Shown here: one piece after another, positions 49,340 to 58,467 of the stretch | Layout of the letters: every line of letters begins with the position of its first letter | Numbering within the stretch: position 1 is the first letter of the stretch | NCBI GenBank assembly: GCA_965247635.1 | Contig: CBDFHJ010000008.1 | Span: forward strand, 62,001 to 126,000 | Source: CBDFHJ01 sp965247635 | GTDB taxonomy: Bacteria > Chloroflexota > Dehalococcoidia > Lucifugimonadales > Australimonadaceae | Length of the DNA stretch: 64,000 nt | Direction: 5' to 3' | Notes under the pieces: model-generated | Told to the model about the DNA's origin: nothing | What the model saw: the letters and a program-made list of their open reading frames with translations, nothing else | Databases searched by the model: none | Translations under genes and position numbers: made by a program

Positions 49340-50335
49340 ATGCCGTTAGGACTGGGGCTGGCGATTTCCCACTCTCAGGCGCTGTACCGCCCGAGGGAGC
49401 AGTGGGAGGGCATCTACCAGCAGCTCATCGGCTCGGTGACGCAGCCCAATCGGGCGGGCGAAGAAACCCCGGAGGTGCTGGACCGGTACGCGGGCCAAAT
49501 CGAAGGAGGATTCCAAGAGCTACGCCGCCGCCTGGAGGCCTATAAGCCCGACGTGCTCATCGTGATGGCGAGTGACCAGCGGCGGATGTTCGACGAGACC
49601 CAGGTCCCGCAGCTGCACATCTACAAGGGGACCGACATCTGGGGTTCGACGCGGTACACCGACCTGGGAGAGGCAGAGGCGGAGTCGGCGCGCGTCACCA
49701 TCCCTTGCCACGACGAGCTGGGCGGCTGGCTGGCGGACGAGCTGACGTGGGAGGGGTTCGACATGAACCTCACCCGCGGGAAGTTCACGCCGCAGGGTGA
49801 CCCGGAGGGCGGCGCGGGACACACGTTGACTGACCCGGTGCTCAAGCTACTCCCCAACCTCAACGTTCCCATCGTGCCGTTTCATATCAACGCCCACGTG
49901 GCGCCTGCCATCTCGGGCCACCGCATGCCCCCCCTTGGCCGGGCGCTGGCCAAGGTGCTGGAGGAGCGACCGGAGCGGATCGCCCTTCTCGCCAGCGGCG
50001 GGCTGTCCGGCGACCCGCGCGGCTACTTGGCAGGTTGGATAGACGAAACGCTGGACAGGTGGATACTGACTCGGCTACAGCGCCGCCGGTCCGAGCAGCT
50101 GCAGACGCTGTGGGACTTGGACTCGGATACGGTACGCGGGGCTACCGGCGAAGTCCGCACGTGGATCGCCGTGGGCGCGGCCATGGAAGCCGTGAACGCG
50201 AAGGCAGTTGTGGTGGACTACATTCGCTTTCACCACGCCACCGTCGGCACAGCCTTCGCCTACTGGGACCCGCAGGAAAGCGCGCGGCAGGTGGACCCTG
50301 ACGGCCTGTTGGTGGTGCCAGAGTACTTGCCATAA
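49340..50335 (+). CDS. class III extradiol ring-cleavage dioxygenase (LigB-type)
   Basis: 331 residues starting MPLGLGLAISHSQAL (ATG at 49340, ggaggggg upstream). It has the LigB/MEMO-type fold: an N-terminal His in ISHSQ, DVLIVMASDQRRMFDE, a His-rich centre (PFHINAHVAPAISGHRMPPLG) and the conserved LLASGGLSGDPRG. These positions supply the His/Glu ligands of mononuclear Fe(II) in protocatechuate 4,5-dioxygenase and related enzymes. It lies downstream of the C-C hydrolase and likely forms a catabolic pair. The aromatic substrate cannot be told. Confidence 0.85.
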   Translation: MPLGLGLAISHSQALYRPREQWEGIYQQLIGSVTQPNRAGEETPEVLDRYAGQIEGGFQELRRRLEAYKPDVLIVMASDQRRMFDETQVPQLHIYKGTDIWGSTRYTDLGEAEAESARVTIPCHDELGGWLADELTWEGFDMNLTRGKFTPQGDPEGGAGHTLTDPVLKLLPNLNVPIVPFHINAHVAPAISGHRMPPLGRALAKVLEERPERIALLASGGLSGDPRGYLAGWIDETLDRWILTRLQRRRSEQLQTLWDLDSDTVRGATGEVRTWIAVGAAMEAVNAKAVVVDYIRFHHATVGTAFAYWDPQESARQVDPDGLLVVPEYLP

Positions 50336-50360
50336 TCGACGCGGACCACTAGGAACTATC

Positions 50361-50389
50361 AGACCGGCCATCCCTGGGATGGCCGGTCT
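50361..50389. terminator. bidirectional terminator hairpin between convergent genes
   Basis: A 14-bp perfect stem (agaccggccatccc / gggatggccggtct) lies 26 bp after the dioxygenase stop and just before the end of the convergent transglutaminase gene. The U tract is poor in both directions. Confidence 0.6.
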
Positions 50390-50394
50390 TGGTG

Positions 50395-52857
50395 TCATGA
50401 TGCGCCGAAGGCCCGACGCTGGCGGGCCGCCCTGAAGGGCCACCGTGGGCGCAACCTGTGCAGTATGAGCCCCACCAAGGCGAGCCGGACACCCTTCCAG
50501 GCGGCGCGTAGCTCGGTCAGCTGCTCAGCGTTGAGTTGCTTGGAACGGCTGTAGCCAACAAACGTATAGGCCTGGGCGATCCGGGCGATGCGGTCGGCTT
50601 GGTAGGGGAGACGCGCCGCCAGACGCCGCCCAAATTCCCGAGACGTCTCGTGACGTCGGCGCCGGGTCCCCGCCAGACGTGCAAGAAACCGCATGAAGTT
50701 AAACACGCCAACCGCGTAGCTGCGCGGCAGCAGGAATCGCCAGACCGACCGAACGATAAGCACGCCCATTGCCGCCAACACCGTTAGGCCAGCTGTCGCC
50801 GCGAGGACGAACAGCGCGATGTCGACGCTGCTCCTGCCCTTTGACGAACCTTCCCCTGCGGTTAAGAGCCCGTCTTCAAGTCCCGATGTATCGGTTTCGA
50901 GGTCGGGTGGTAAGCCGAAGGCCGGTTCTTCACAGAAGTCTGGGTCAGGCTGATCATCGCACCCGACACGGGACTCAACTATCGGCTCCTCTCCAAAGAT
51001 GGCTTCTAACGGTTGGTCCAAGTGCAGAAGGCCAGGCTGAACGTTGGAGGGGGTGGGCTCGAACTCCACCCAGCCGTACTCGGGGAAGTAGATCTCCGGC
51101 CAGGCGTGGTAGTGCTTTGCCCTGACCACCCAGGCGTTCCGTTGGCTGTCCCATTCGCCCGGTGCGAAGCCGGTCACCAGCCGAGCGGGAATGCCAAGGG
51201 AACGGAGCATGGTAATCAGCGCTGACGCGTAGTACTGACAGAACCCTACCTGCTGGACGGTGAGGAACCACTCCACCCCGTCGACGCCCGGTGGCGGAGG
51301 CACGATTTGAGTGCTGTATGGCAGCGTGCGTAGGTAGTCCTCAATGCTCTGGGCAATGTCGTAGGGGGCCTCATGCTCCGCGGCCAGCAGGCGTGCGAAG
51401 TCCCTGATCTTCTCAGGGAAGTCCGGAGGGAGCTGTAGGTATCGGTCGGTGACCCACGCTGGGTACTCTCCCGTTGCGCTTCGGAGCGCTTCCGGCGTGG
51501 CGATGGAGACGGAGCCGGTGGTCTGATAGGTGCGAGGGGGCGCCCGCTTTCTGTTGAACTCGAGGGCCAGGGGCGGCACTGGGCCCGGCTCGATTCGCTG
51601 CACGCTAAAGCTATCCACCTCCTCCCACACCGGCTCGCCCACCACCCGAAGGCCTCCGGCCTCCAGGGCGTCACCCGGGGGAGGTGCCTGGTCCACGAGG
51701 AATTCCTCGACCACCTCATTTCGTACTTCTTCGATGGCAGGAGGCAGGTAGGATGATTGGCTATCGGTGAGGTCGAAGGTGAACCGGGGGGTGAGCGACA
51801 GGTTCAACCGGCCAGGAGTATCCGCGGCGAGGGGTTCACCCGCAGACGCCATCAGGTCCATGATCGCTGCGGTCCGGACCTTAATGGTGACCGTCGCCCG
51901 ATGCTCGGCCCCTCCGGGCGCTGCCTCAGGGACATCGATGGTATGCGGCGCACGGTCCTGATCCGAAGACCGGGTCCATCCGGAAGGGCTGTACGTCTCG
52001 AACACGCGCACCCGCCACTTGTGCGGTGTCGGCGACGTGACCACCATGACCATGTCGTCATTAAGGTCACCGGCACCGGTAAAGGGGATCTCCTCAGCGA
52101 GCTTAAATTCGGGCCAGTCCTTTCGGTTGGGAACCGAGGCTAACAGGTCTCCTATCGGTTGCAGGACCGCGTAGAGCGGGGCTTCCAGCCGCTTGAACAT
52201 GGCAGGCCGCACCGGGGACTCCGGGGTGGGCACCAGCCATGCGGCGCCCGCTGCCAGGGCCATGGCGGTAACGCCGCCGCCGAGGACTACGAATTGGGCC
52301 AGGGAGGGCCGCACCGTTACGCTCCACCAACGGTAGTGGAAGTACGCGAGGGCTGGCGCGGCCGCGACAAGGTAGAGCAGGAGCAGTCCATAGTAATGAG
52401 TGGGAAGGAAGCCCATGCCTACCATAAGCACCAAGAGGCTGGGGGTAAAGGCCAATACCGGACGCCGGCCGCGGTAAGCGATCCAGACGCTTGCGTAGGC
52501 TGTCCACCAGGGGACGGTGAGGAGGGTCACCCCCATGACTACCTTGGATGTGTCGCCGAGGAACAGTATCCCTTGCGCCAGGCCTAGCGCGAGGCCGATG
52601 AACAGGCCGAGGCTGTGGCTGGCCTTCCGAGCGGAGATCCTCGTGACAATCGCGTGCCCAACGACGGTGGCCAGGAGCACCTCAGCGATCAAAGGTGGAG
52701 TCCCGGAAATCCAGCGGGCAGAGCCCAAGATGAAGAAAGTAACGCCCAGGGGGAGCGCCAACAACACCAGCCCTACTGCTTCTCCCGGCGAGGGCAAGAA
52801 CTTCCTGTAGATTGGCAGGGCGCGGGGTCTGGGTTGATTGCGGGCTACGTTCCTCAT
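50395..52857 (-). CDS. TgpA-type membrane transglutaminase-like protein
   Basis: 820 residues: about six N-terminal membrane helices (residues 20-210), a large periplasmic part with DUF3488/transglutaminase-like domains, then one more helix (about 675-695) and a cytoplasmic DUF4129-like tail. The transglutaminase catalytic triad is present: Cys in VGFCQYYASALITMLRSLGI, His in AKHYHAWPEIYF and Asp/Glu region GWVEFEPTP. Such proteins form a conserved operon with DUF58 and MoxR, as here. The natural substrate is not established; proteolysis, cross-linking or envelope maintenance are suggested for relatives. Confidence 0.92.
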   Translation of the reverse strand: MRNVARNQPRPRALPIYRKFLPSPGEAVGLVLLALPLGVTFFILGSARWISGTPPLIAEVLLATVVGHAIVTRISARKASHSLGLFIGLALGLAQGILFLGDTSKVVMGVTLLTVPWWTAYASVWIAYRGRRPVLAFTPSLLVLMVGMGFLPTHYYGLLLLYLVAAAPALAYFHYRWWSVTVRPSLAQFVVLGGGVTAMALAAGAAWLVPTPESPVRPAMFKRLEAPLYAVLQPIGDLLASVPNRKDWPEFKLAEEIPFTGAGDLNDDMVMVVTSPTPHKWRVRVFETYSPSGWTRSSDQDRAPHTIDVPEAAPGGAEHRATVTIKVRTAAIMDLMASAGEPLAADTPGRLNLSLTPRFTFDLTDSQSSYLPPAIEEVRNEVVEEFLVDQAPPPGDALEAGGLRVVGEPVWEEVDSFSVQRIEPGPVPPLALEFNRKRAPPRTYQTTGSVSIATPEALRSATGEYPAWVTDRYLQLPPDFPEKIRDFARLLAAEHEAPYDIAQSIEDYLRTLPYSTQIVPPPPGVDGVEWFLTVQQVGFCQYYASALITMLRSLGIPARLVTGFAPGEWDSQRNAWVVRAKHYHAWPEIYFPEYGWVEFEPTPSNVQPGLLHLDQPLEAIFGEEPIVESRVGCDDQPDPDFCEEPAFGLPPDLETDTSGLEDGLLTAGEGSSKGRSSVDIALFVLAATAGLTVLAAMGVLIVRSVWRFLLPRSYAVGVFNFMRFLARLAGTRRRRHETSREFGRRLAARLPYQADRIARIAQAYTFVGYSRSKQLNAEQLTELRAAWKGVRLALVGLILHRLRPRWPFRAARQRRAFGAS

Positions 52858-52865
52858 AGCAGTCC

Positions 52866-54068
52866 CTACAGAAGCAGCCTGTCCAGAACGTACCGGAGCG
52901 ATTCCCTTGGGTCATCCTTCAAGTGGATAAAGCAGAGGCCGCCGGGAAATTCGGCCCGAGGGTCGCGGACCCATCGGGCATCTTGGTGCTGGCCGAAGCT
53001 GGCCGCGTCCAATAGCACCGGCAGTACATCCACGGCGCGCCGACCGAGGTGCGCGGGGATGCCGGAGAGACCTTGGCCCGGCCACGGCGCGATAAGGACT
53101 ACGTTTGTGCCCTGTTCTAACCGGGCGCTTTCCTGCGCGATCAGCTCGGGCAGTGGAATGGCGCCCTGGGCCCTGACCACGGCAAGGGTCTTCATCATGG
53201 TCAGTAGGTGTCCATCCTCCCGAGAGGGGATGACGTGGTGACGTACCTCCCCTTCGGCTACTAACCCGACTGCCTTCCCGCTCTCCATGAGCGTTTGGGC
53301 TAGGGATGCGGCGATGACAACACTTACCTCCTCGGTGCCGAGATTGCCGGTACCAGTGTGTCTACCGGCCTGCATGTCCAAGAACATCCATACATCCTCC
53401 TCCTCACCTCCGCTGTCAAACTCCTTGGTCATGAGCTGGCCCATCCGGGCTGTCGAAGGCCAGTGCACGTACCTGAGGCTGTCCCCAGACACGTATTCGC
53501 GGACCTTGGCGACGGAGACGCTCTCCCGTGCCCTGCGGCTGAACTCGCTGCCCTCGATCAAGCCTCGATACTGGGCCGACACCCCTGGCGGTAGGGCGAC
53601 CGTCCGCGGCAGAATCAGGACGCTATGAGGCTCAGCCAGCCTACGTTGCAGGCGTACAAGGCCCAAAAAGTCGCTGGTGGCAGCGCGCACAGAGCCCAAC
53701 GTGCCCGGGCCTCGGCGCTCCGGGTGCAATTCCCCAGCCCAGGTGACGGTGCTGCCGGAGGTCAGGTTGATGACCGTCTCCTCCGTTGAAACTCCTTCGC
53801 CGGTGAGCTGCAACCGAAGGCCTACCCGGGGGACTCCTCGCGTCTCCCACACGGTAACCCGAAAGGGAAGCGACTGGCCTACCTGCGGGTACAGATTTAG
53901 CCGGTCCACCCTTACATCAAGGCCGCGCAGCTGCAGCCAAGCCCACAGATACCCAAGTCCCACTCCGGCTGTCAGGGCGTAGAGCAGAAGGTAGAAGGGA
54001 CGGAAGCCAGTGGTGAGAGAAAGAGCTAATAGGGTAGCCAGGAGCAGGCCAAGGCGAAAATGGCTCAC
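52866..54068 (-). CDS. DUF58 domain protein
   Basis: 400 residues with two N-terminal membrane helices (about 7-45), a beta-rich segment and the cytoplasmic DUF58 signature YVSGDSLRYVHWPSTARMGQ, followed by a vWA-like region with VWMFLDMQAG (MIDAS-like DxD positions). It lies between MoxR and TgpA. DUF58 proteins are thought to be clients or adaptors of MoxR ATPases. Confidence 0.92.
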   Translation of the reverse strand: MSHFRLGLLLATLLALSLTTGFRPFYLLLYALTAGVGLGYLWAWLQLRGLDVRVDRLNLYPQVGQSLPFRVTVWETRGVPRVGLRLQLTGEGVSTEETVINLTSGSTVTWAGELHPERRGPGTLGSVRAATSDFLGLVRLQRRLAEPHSVLILPRTVALPPGVSAQYRGLIEGSEFSRRARESVSVAKVREYVSGDSLRYVHWPSTARMGQLMTKEFDSGGEEEDVWMFLDMQAGRHTGTGNLGTEEVSVVIAASLAQTLMESGKAVGLVAEGEVRHHVIPSREDGHLLTMMKTLAVVRAQGAIPLPELIAQESARLEQGTNVVLIAPWPGQGLSGIPAHLGRRAVDVLPVLLDAASFGQHQDARWVRDPRAEFPGGLCFIHLKDDPRESLRYVLDRLLL

Positions 54069-54116
54069 TTCCCTTGCCTCACTCCCCCGTCGTTCCCACC
54101 CAAAGGAGGTGCGCGC

Positions 54117-55118
54117 TCACGGGGCTTCCTGCTCCTTCGGGGTTGGCCGAGACGAAGAAGCAGCCAGCCGGCTTTCGTCTACCGAAAGAGAACTGAGGAT
54201 CTCATCGATAACGGAGGCCTCGGTGATCTCCGACTCACCGGAGGGGACCAGGATAATCCGATGGCCGAGGGCTGGCACCGCAACCGCCTTGACGTCGTCT
54301 GGGGTGGTGAAGTCGCGGTCGTCTAGAAACGCCTGGGCTTGGGCGAGCCGGGTCAGCGCCAGGCTGGACCGGGGGGAAGCCCCCATATAGATGGCTGGGT
54401 GGTGCCGCGTCGCATTGACAATGGATACCACGTAATCGCCTAGGACCGGGTCCACGTACACCTGGCGCACAACCTCCCGGACTTCCATCATATCTTCCAA
54501 GCCCACCACCTGCTCCAGGGTGTCGAGAGGACTACCCGAGACGTGCCGCTCCACCATGGCCGTCTCTTCCTCATGGGTTGGGTAGTCCAGATGGACCCGT
54601 AGCTGGAACCGGTCGAGCTCCGTCTCTGGCAGCGGGAACGTGCCGCCATGGTGGAGGGGGTTTCTGGTGGCGATCAGCAAGAATGGGTCGGGTAGCCGGT
54701 GGGTTATCCCGTCCACCGTGACTTGCAGCTCCTCCATGGCCTCTAGGAACGCGGACTGAGTCCTTGGTGAGGCCCGGTTTATTTCGTCTACCAGCACGAG
54801 GTTGGCGATCACAGGGCCCGGGCGAAAGTGGAAGTCTGAGTCCCGCTGGTTGAACACATAGGTACCGGTGATGTCACTTGGCAGCAGGTCGGAGGTGCAT
54901 TGAATACGCTTGAAGGTACCTGAGATGGAGTGGGCTAGGCTGCGTGCCAGCGTTGTCTTGCCTATGCCGGGTCCTCCTTCAATAAGCACGTGGCCACGGC
55001 ACATCAGCGCCATCACCACGAGTTGGATTGCCTGCTGCTTCCCAACGATCACTTTCTGAATGTTAGCCATGAGGCGGCGGACCGTTTCTCGGGTGCCGTT
55101 GAGCGAGATGTTGTCCAT
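54117..55118 (-). CDS. MoxR-family AAA+ ATPase
   Basis: 333 residues with Walker A GGPGIGKTTLAR (about residues 53-64), Walker B LVLVDEINRASPRTQSAFLEAMEE, sensor 1 region LLIATRNP and an arginine-finger/sensor 2 segment GASPRSSLALTRLAQA. First gene of the MoxR-DUF58-TgpA operon. MoxR ATPases act as chaperones that insert cofactors or remodel partner complexes. The ribosome binding site is ggaga, 8 bases before the ATG. Confidence 0.95.
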   Translation of the reverse strand: MDNISLNGTRETVRRLMANIQKVIVGKQQAIQLVVMALMCRGHVLIEGGPGIGKTTLARSLAHSISGTFKRIQCTSDLLPSDITGTYVFNQRDSDFHFRPGPVIANLVLVDEINRASPRTQSAFLEAMEELQVTVDGITHRLPDPFLLIATRNPLHHGGTFPLPETELDRFQLRVHLDYPTHEEETAMVERHVSGSPLDTLEQVVGLEDMMEVREVVRQVYVDPVLGDYVVSIVNATRHHPAIYMGASPRSSLALTRLAQAQAFLDDRDFTTPDDVKAVAVPALGHRIILVPSGESEITEASVIDEILSSLSVDESRLAASSSRPTPKEQEAP

Positions 55119-55215
55119 GAAATGTCTCCGGTGCTTTTGACGGTGGGGATGACACCGCCCCGCTAGACTATCCTAGGGTTCTACGCCACGCAACTTAGCA
55201 CGGGGCGAGACGGGA

Positions 55216-55470
55216 GAGGTTACGTCGATAGGTGTGTAAACGACATCAGGCGGCGACCTTCTCAGCCGTTGATTCAATGGACGATTCCATCCGCATACTG
55301 TGCACCGAGATAGACGTCTTCGATCAACTCAGGGGCCTTCAGACGCCTGAAGCGCTGTTCGGCGACCATCAACATTTTCCGGATCACCGCTAATCGACCC
55401 TCTTGATAGCGCTTGGCGGCTATCGGACTTCTTCCCAGAAACGCCGTCAAGCCTAGAGGGCCGCGATGGA
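55216..55470 (-). mobile_element. IS256 remnant (right end plus scrambled internal pieces)
   Basis: The first about 180 bases match the right end of the complete IS256 copies (terminal repeat and the last codons of the transposase, with one extra base). After about 55393 the match continues only as short blocks separated by deletions, and a 20-bp piece from the other end of the transposase gene (ttcccagaaacgccgtca, 55434-55451) is spliced in. About 1.1 kb of the element is missing and no left end is present. Confidence 0.85.
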
Positions 55471-55626
55471 GCGGTGACGTTCAACCCTGGGCAGGACGTA
55501 GCGGCTGTCGAGGTACGGTTTATAGGACGGCGCGGATTCCATGGATGGGCGTAGGGGCAGGGCGAGCGGTGAGGGAACGCGACCCATCCTCTTTCCTTAT
55601 AAAATCGTAGGAGTAGTTGTACGCCT

Positions 55627-57047
55627 ATGCCGGCTTATCCAGAGCAAACAGACATGGTCCATCAGCCCACTGAGGTGGCCTGCCGTTACTGCGGGTCCAT
55701 CAGCCGGGCAGACGACAAGTACTGTTGGTATTGCTGGGTGGAGCTGGTCAACCCAATCACCGACCTGGAGCAAGCATCGCGGCTCCGCGGCAGCCTTGCA
55801 CGGGGGCGGATAGTCCGGCGGGTTATCCGGCTGGGGCTGCTGCTGAGTGGGCTCGCAGCGATTGTTCTCTACTCGCTGAGTGAGGTGGTGAACCAGCCGG
55901 TCCCGCAGCCGTCAGGCGACGCCAACGTCGTCGTTGCCGCGGACGCTTGGGGGCTGCTGGGCCGAGACTTAGCCCATTCAGCGTGGGTGCAGGATGGGCG
56001 GGCGATACGAGGTGAGCCACTGTGGCAGTTCCAGACGGAGGCGCAGCTCCTGGCTTCGCCGGTGATAGCGGACGGTGTGGTGTATCAGGGTACAGGAGAT
56101 AGGCGCATTGTGGCCTTGGATGTCGACGATGGAAGGCTTATCTGGTCGCGCGATACGACAGGGCCGCTGTCCACGTCGCCGGCGGTCACGGCTGACACCG
56201 TCTACATAGGCCTTCGCGATGGACAGCTGTGGGCCTTGCGACGCGAGGATGGCGAGCCGCGCTGGATCCTACGGAACAACATCAACGTCTCGACTTCTCC
56301 CACGGTGCTTAACGGCGTGCTCTACGTGGGGTTCGGTGACGGCATGCTCCGCGCCTTTGACGCACAGAATGGGGTTGAGCTGTGGTCGTACGACACAGGG
56401 ACCTGGGCCGTCGGTGCGCCGGCCATCCACGAAAACATCCTCGCCATCACGAACCAGGATGGTGACCTCCACCTCATCGACGTCAAGACGGGGCTAAAAC
56501 GGCTGGATTACTCGGTGTTGCACCTCACCAAGGATCCTCCAGCCTTTTCAGGGGACAAGCTCATCTTCGCCTCTGACCGGGGGCAATTGACCGTCTTAGA
56601 CTCCGCCAAGTTGGAACTCCCATTGGAGAAGCGGATCCGGAAGGTCCGGATGGAGCTCTTCATGCTAGGCCTCCAGGGGAGCCCGCCGGTGGTTAAAGGG
56701 TTTGTATGGGGCGCTCAATTCCCCAGCGACGTGCCCCTCAGCGCGCCCGCGGTGACAGAGACAGGGTCTACGTGACTGTTTACCGGCCGGTTGTTCGAAG
56801 ATGGACCTTGCGACTGGTGAGGCCTTGTGGGAGTACGACGCGGGCGAGTCCTCGGACATCACCGGTCATCGTCGGAGACTTTGTGTACATTGGCACCCAG
56901 GCGGGGGATATCCACGTGGTCAATCGGCACGGGGGGATTGCCGAGACCACGTTTCACGTCGGTGGGTCTCTGAGGGGGCAGATTGTAGTGGCCGATAGTA
57001 AGCTCTTCGTTGTCTCGCAAGACGGTGCCCTGTACGCTTATGAATAA
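55627..57047 (+). pseudogene. zinc-ribbon / membrane-anchored PQQ-type beta-propeller protein, frameshifted near its end
   Basis: An N-terminal zinc ribbon (CRYCGSISRADDKYCWYCW, residues about 15-33), one membrane helix (about 66-84) and then at least five PQQ/WD-like propeller blades (ASPVIADGVVYQGTGDRRIV, TSPAVTADTVYIGLRDGQLW, TSPTVLNGVLYVGFGDGMLR, GAPAIHENILAITNQDGDLH). The frame breaks near 56750-56860 through small indels. The last blades continue in another frame (FVYIGTQAGDIHVVNRHGGI to DGALYAYE at 57047). The parent would be about 470 residues. PQQ-type repeats without the cofactor residues usually serve as scaffolds, as in BamB. Start: ATG at 55627 after taggag. Confidence 0.75.
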
Positions 57048-57126
57048 CGCCGGAGCGCCGCGGCCTGTCCGCTATCTAAAAACCACGGACCATCAGACCG
57101 ACTAGGTTGCAAGCCGCTGCCCGCAG

Positions 57127-58460
57127 GGCAGACGACAAGTACTGTTGGTTGGACCCAATCACCGACCTGGAGCAAGCATCGCGGCTCCGCGGCAGCCTTG
57201 CACGGGGGCGGTCCGGAGGCCTTATCCGGCTGCTGCTGAGTGGGCTCGCAGCGATTGTTCTCTACTCGCTGAGTGAGGTGGTGAACCAGCCGGTCCCGCA
57301 GCCGTCAGGCGACGCCAACGTCGTCGTTGCCGCGGACGCTTGGGGGTCTGGGCCGACTTAGCCCATTCAGCGTGGGTGCGGGATGGGCGGGCGATACGAG
57401 GTGAGAGGTGCGGAGGCAGTGCTCACTTTGGGCAGTTCATAGACGGTGGCGCATGCGGTCCTGGCTTCGCCGGTGATAGCGGACGGTGTGGTGTATCAGG
57501 GTACAGGAGATAGGCGCATTGTGGCCTTGGATGTCGACGTCGTCGCGCGATACGACAGGGCCGCTGTCCACGTCGCCGGCGGTACATGACACCGCACATA
57601 GGCCTTCCGATGGACAGCTGTGGGCTTGCGGCGAGGATGGCGAGCCGCGCTGGATCCTACGGAACAACATCAACGTCTCGACTTCTCCCAATGCTTAACG
57701 GCGTGCTCTACGTGGGGTTCGGTGACGGCATGCTCCGCGCCTTTGACGCACAGAATGGGGTTGAGCTGTGGTCGTACGACACAGGGACCTGGGCCGTCGT
57801 GCGCCGGCCATCACGAAAACATCCTCGCCATCACGAACCAGGATGGTGTCTTGACGTAGACTCCATCCACCCACATGTAGACTCGGTGTTGCACCTCACC
57901 AAGGATCCTCCAGCCTTTTCAGGGGACAAGCTCATCTTCGCCTCTGACCGGGGGCAATTGACCGTCTTAGACTCCGTAGTTGGAACTCCCATTGGAGAAG
58001 CGGATCCGGAAGGCCGGATGGAGCTCTTCATGCTAGGCCTCCAGGGGAGCCCGCCGGTGGTTAAAGGGTTTGTATGGGGCGCTCAATTTCGCAAGTGCCC
58101 CTCAGCGTGCCCGCGGTGACAGAAGACAGGGCTTTTGAATAAGACCGGCCGGTTGTTCGCGTTGGACCTTGCCACTGGTGAGGCCTTGCCGCGCGGGCGA
58201 GTCCTCCACCGGTCATCTCGGAAACTTTGTGTACATTGGCACCCAGGCACGTGGGCACGGGGGGATTGCCGAGACCACGTTTCACGTCGGTGGGTCTCTG
58301 AGGGGGCGACTAGTGGCCGATAGTAAGCTTTCGTTGTCTCGCAAGACGGTGCCCTGTACGCTTTTGAATAACGCCGGAGCGCCGCGGCCTGTCCGCTATC
58401 TAAAAACCACGGACCATCACGACACGACTATTTTTGCAAGCCGCTGCCCGCAGGGCCCTA
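57127..58460 (+). repeat. tandem duplicate of the propeller gene, eroded by many small deletions
   Basis: This stretch repeats 55702-57126 in the same order and orientation, starting at cagacgacaagtactgttgg and ending at gcaagccgctgcccgcaggg, which also occurs at 57109-57128. It has lost more than a dozen pieces of 1-25 bases, with few substitutions between them. A 33-bp segment of IS256 transposase sequence replaces native sequence at 57850-57882. No long frame survives. Locally it keeps sequence (KTGRLFALDLATGEAL) that is frameshifted in the first copy. Confidence 0.85.
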
Positions 58461-58467
58461 TTCACAC

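Noticed and set aside
55413..55610. Small frame over the IS256 remnant
   Set aside because: Built from scrambled IS pieces and basic/Trp-rich junk; no start signals.
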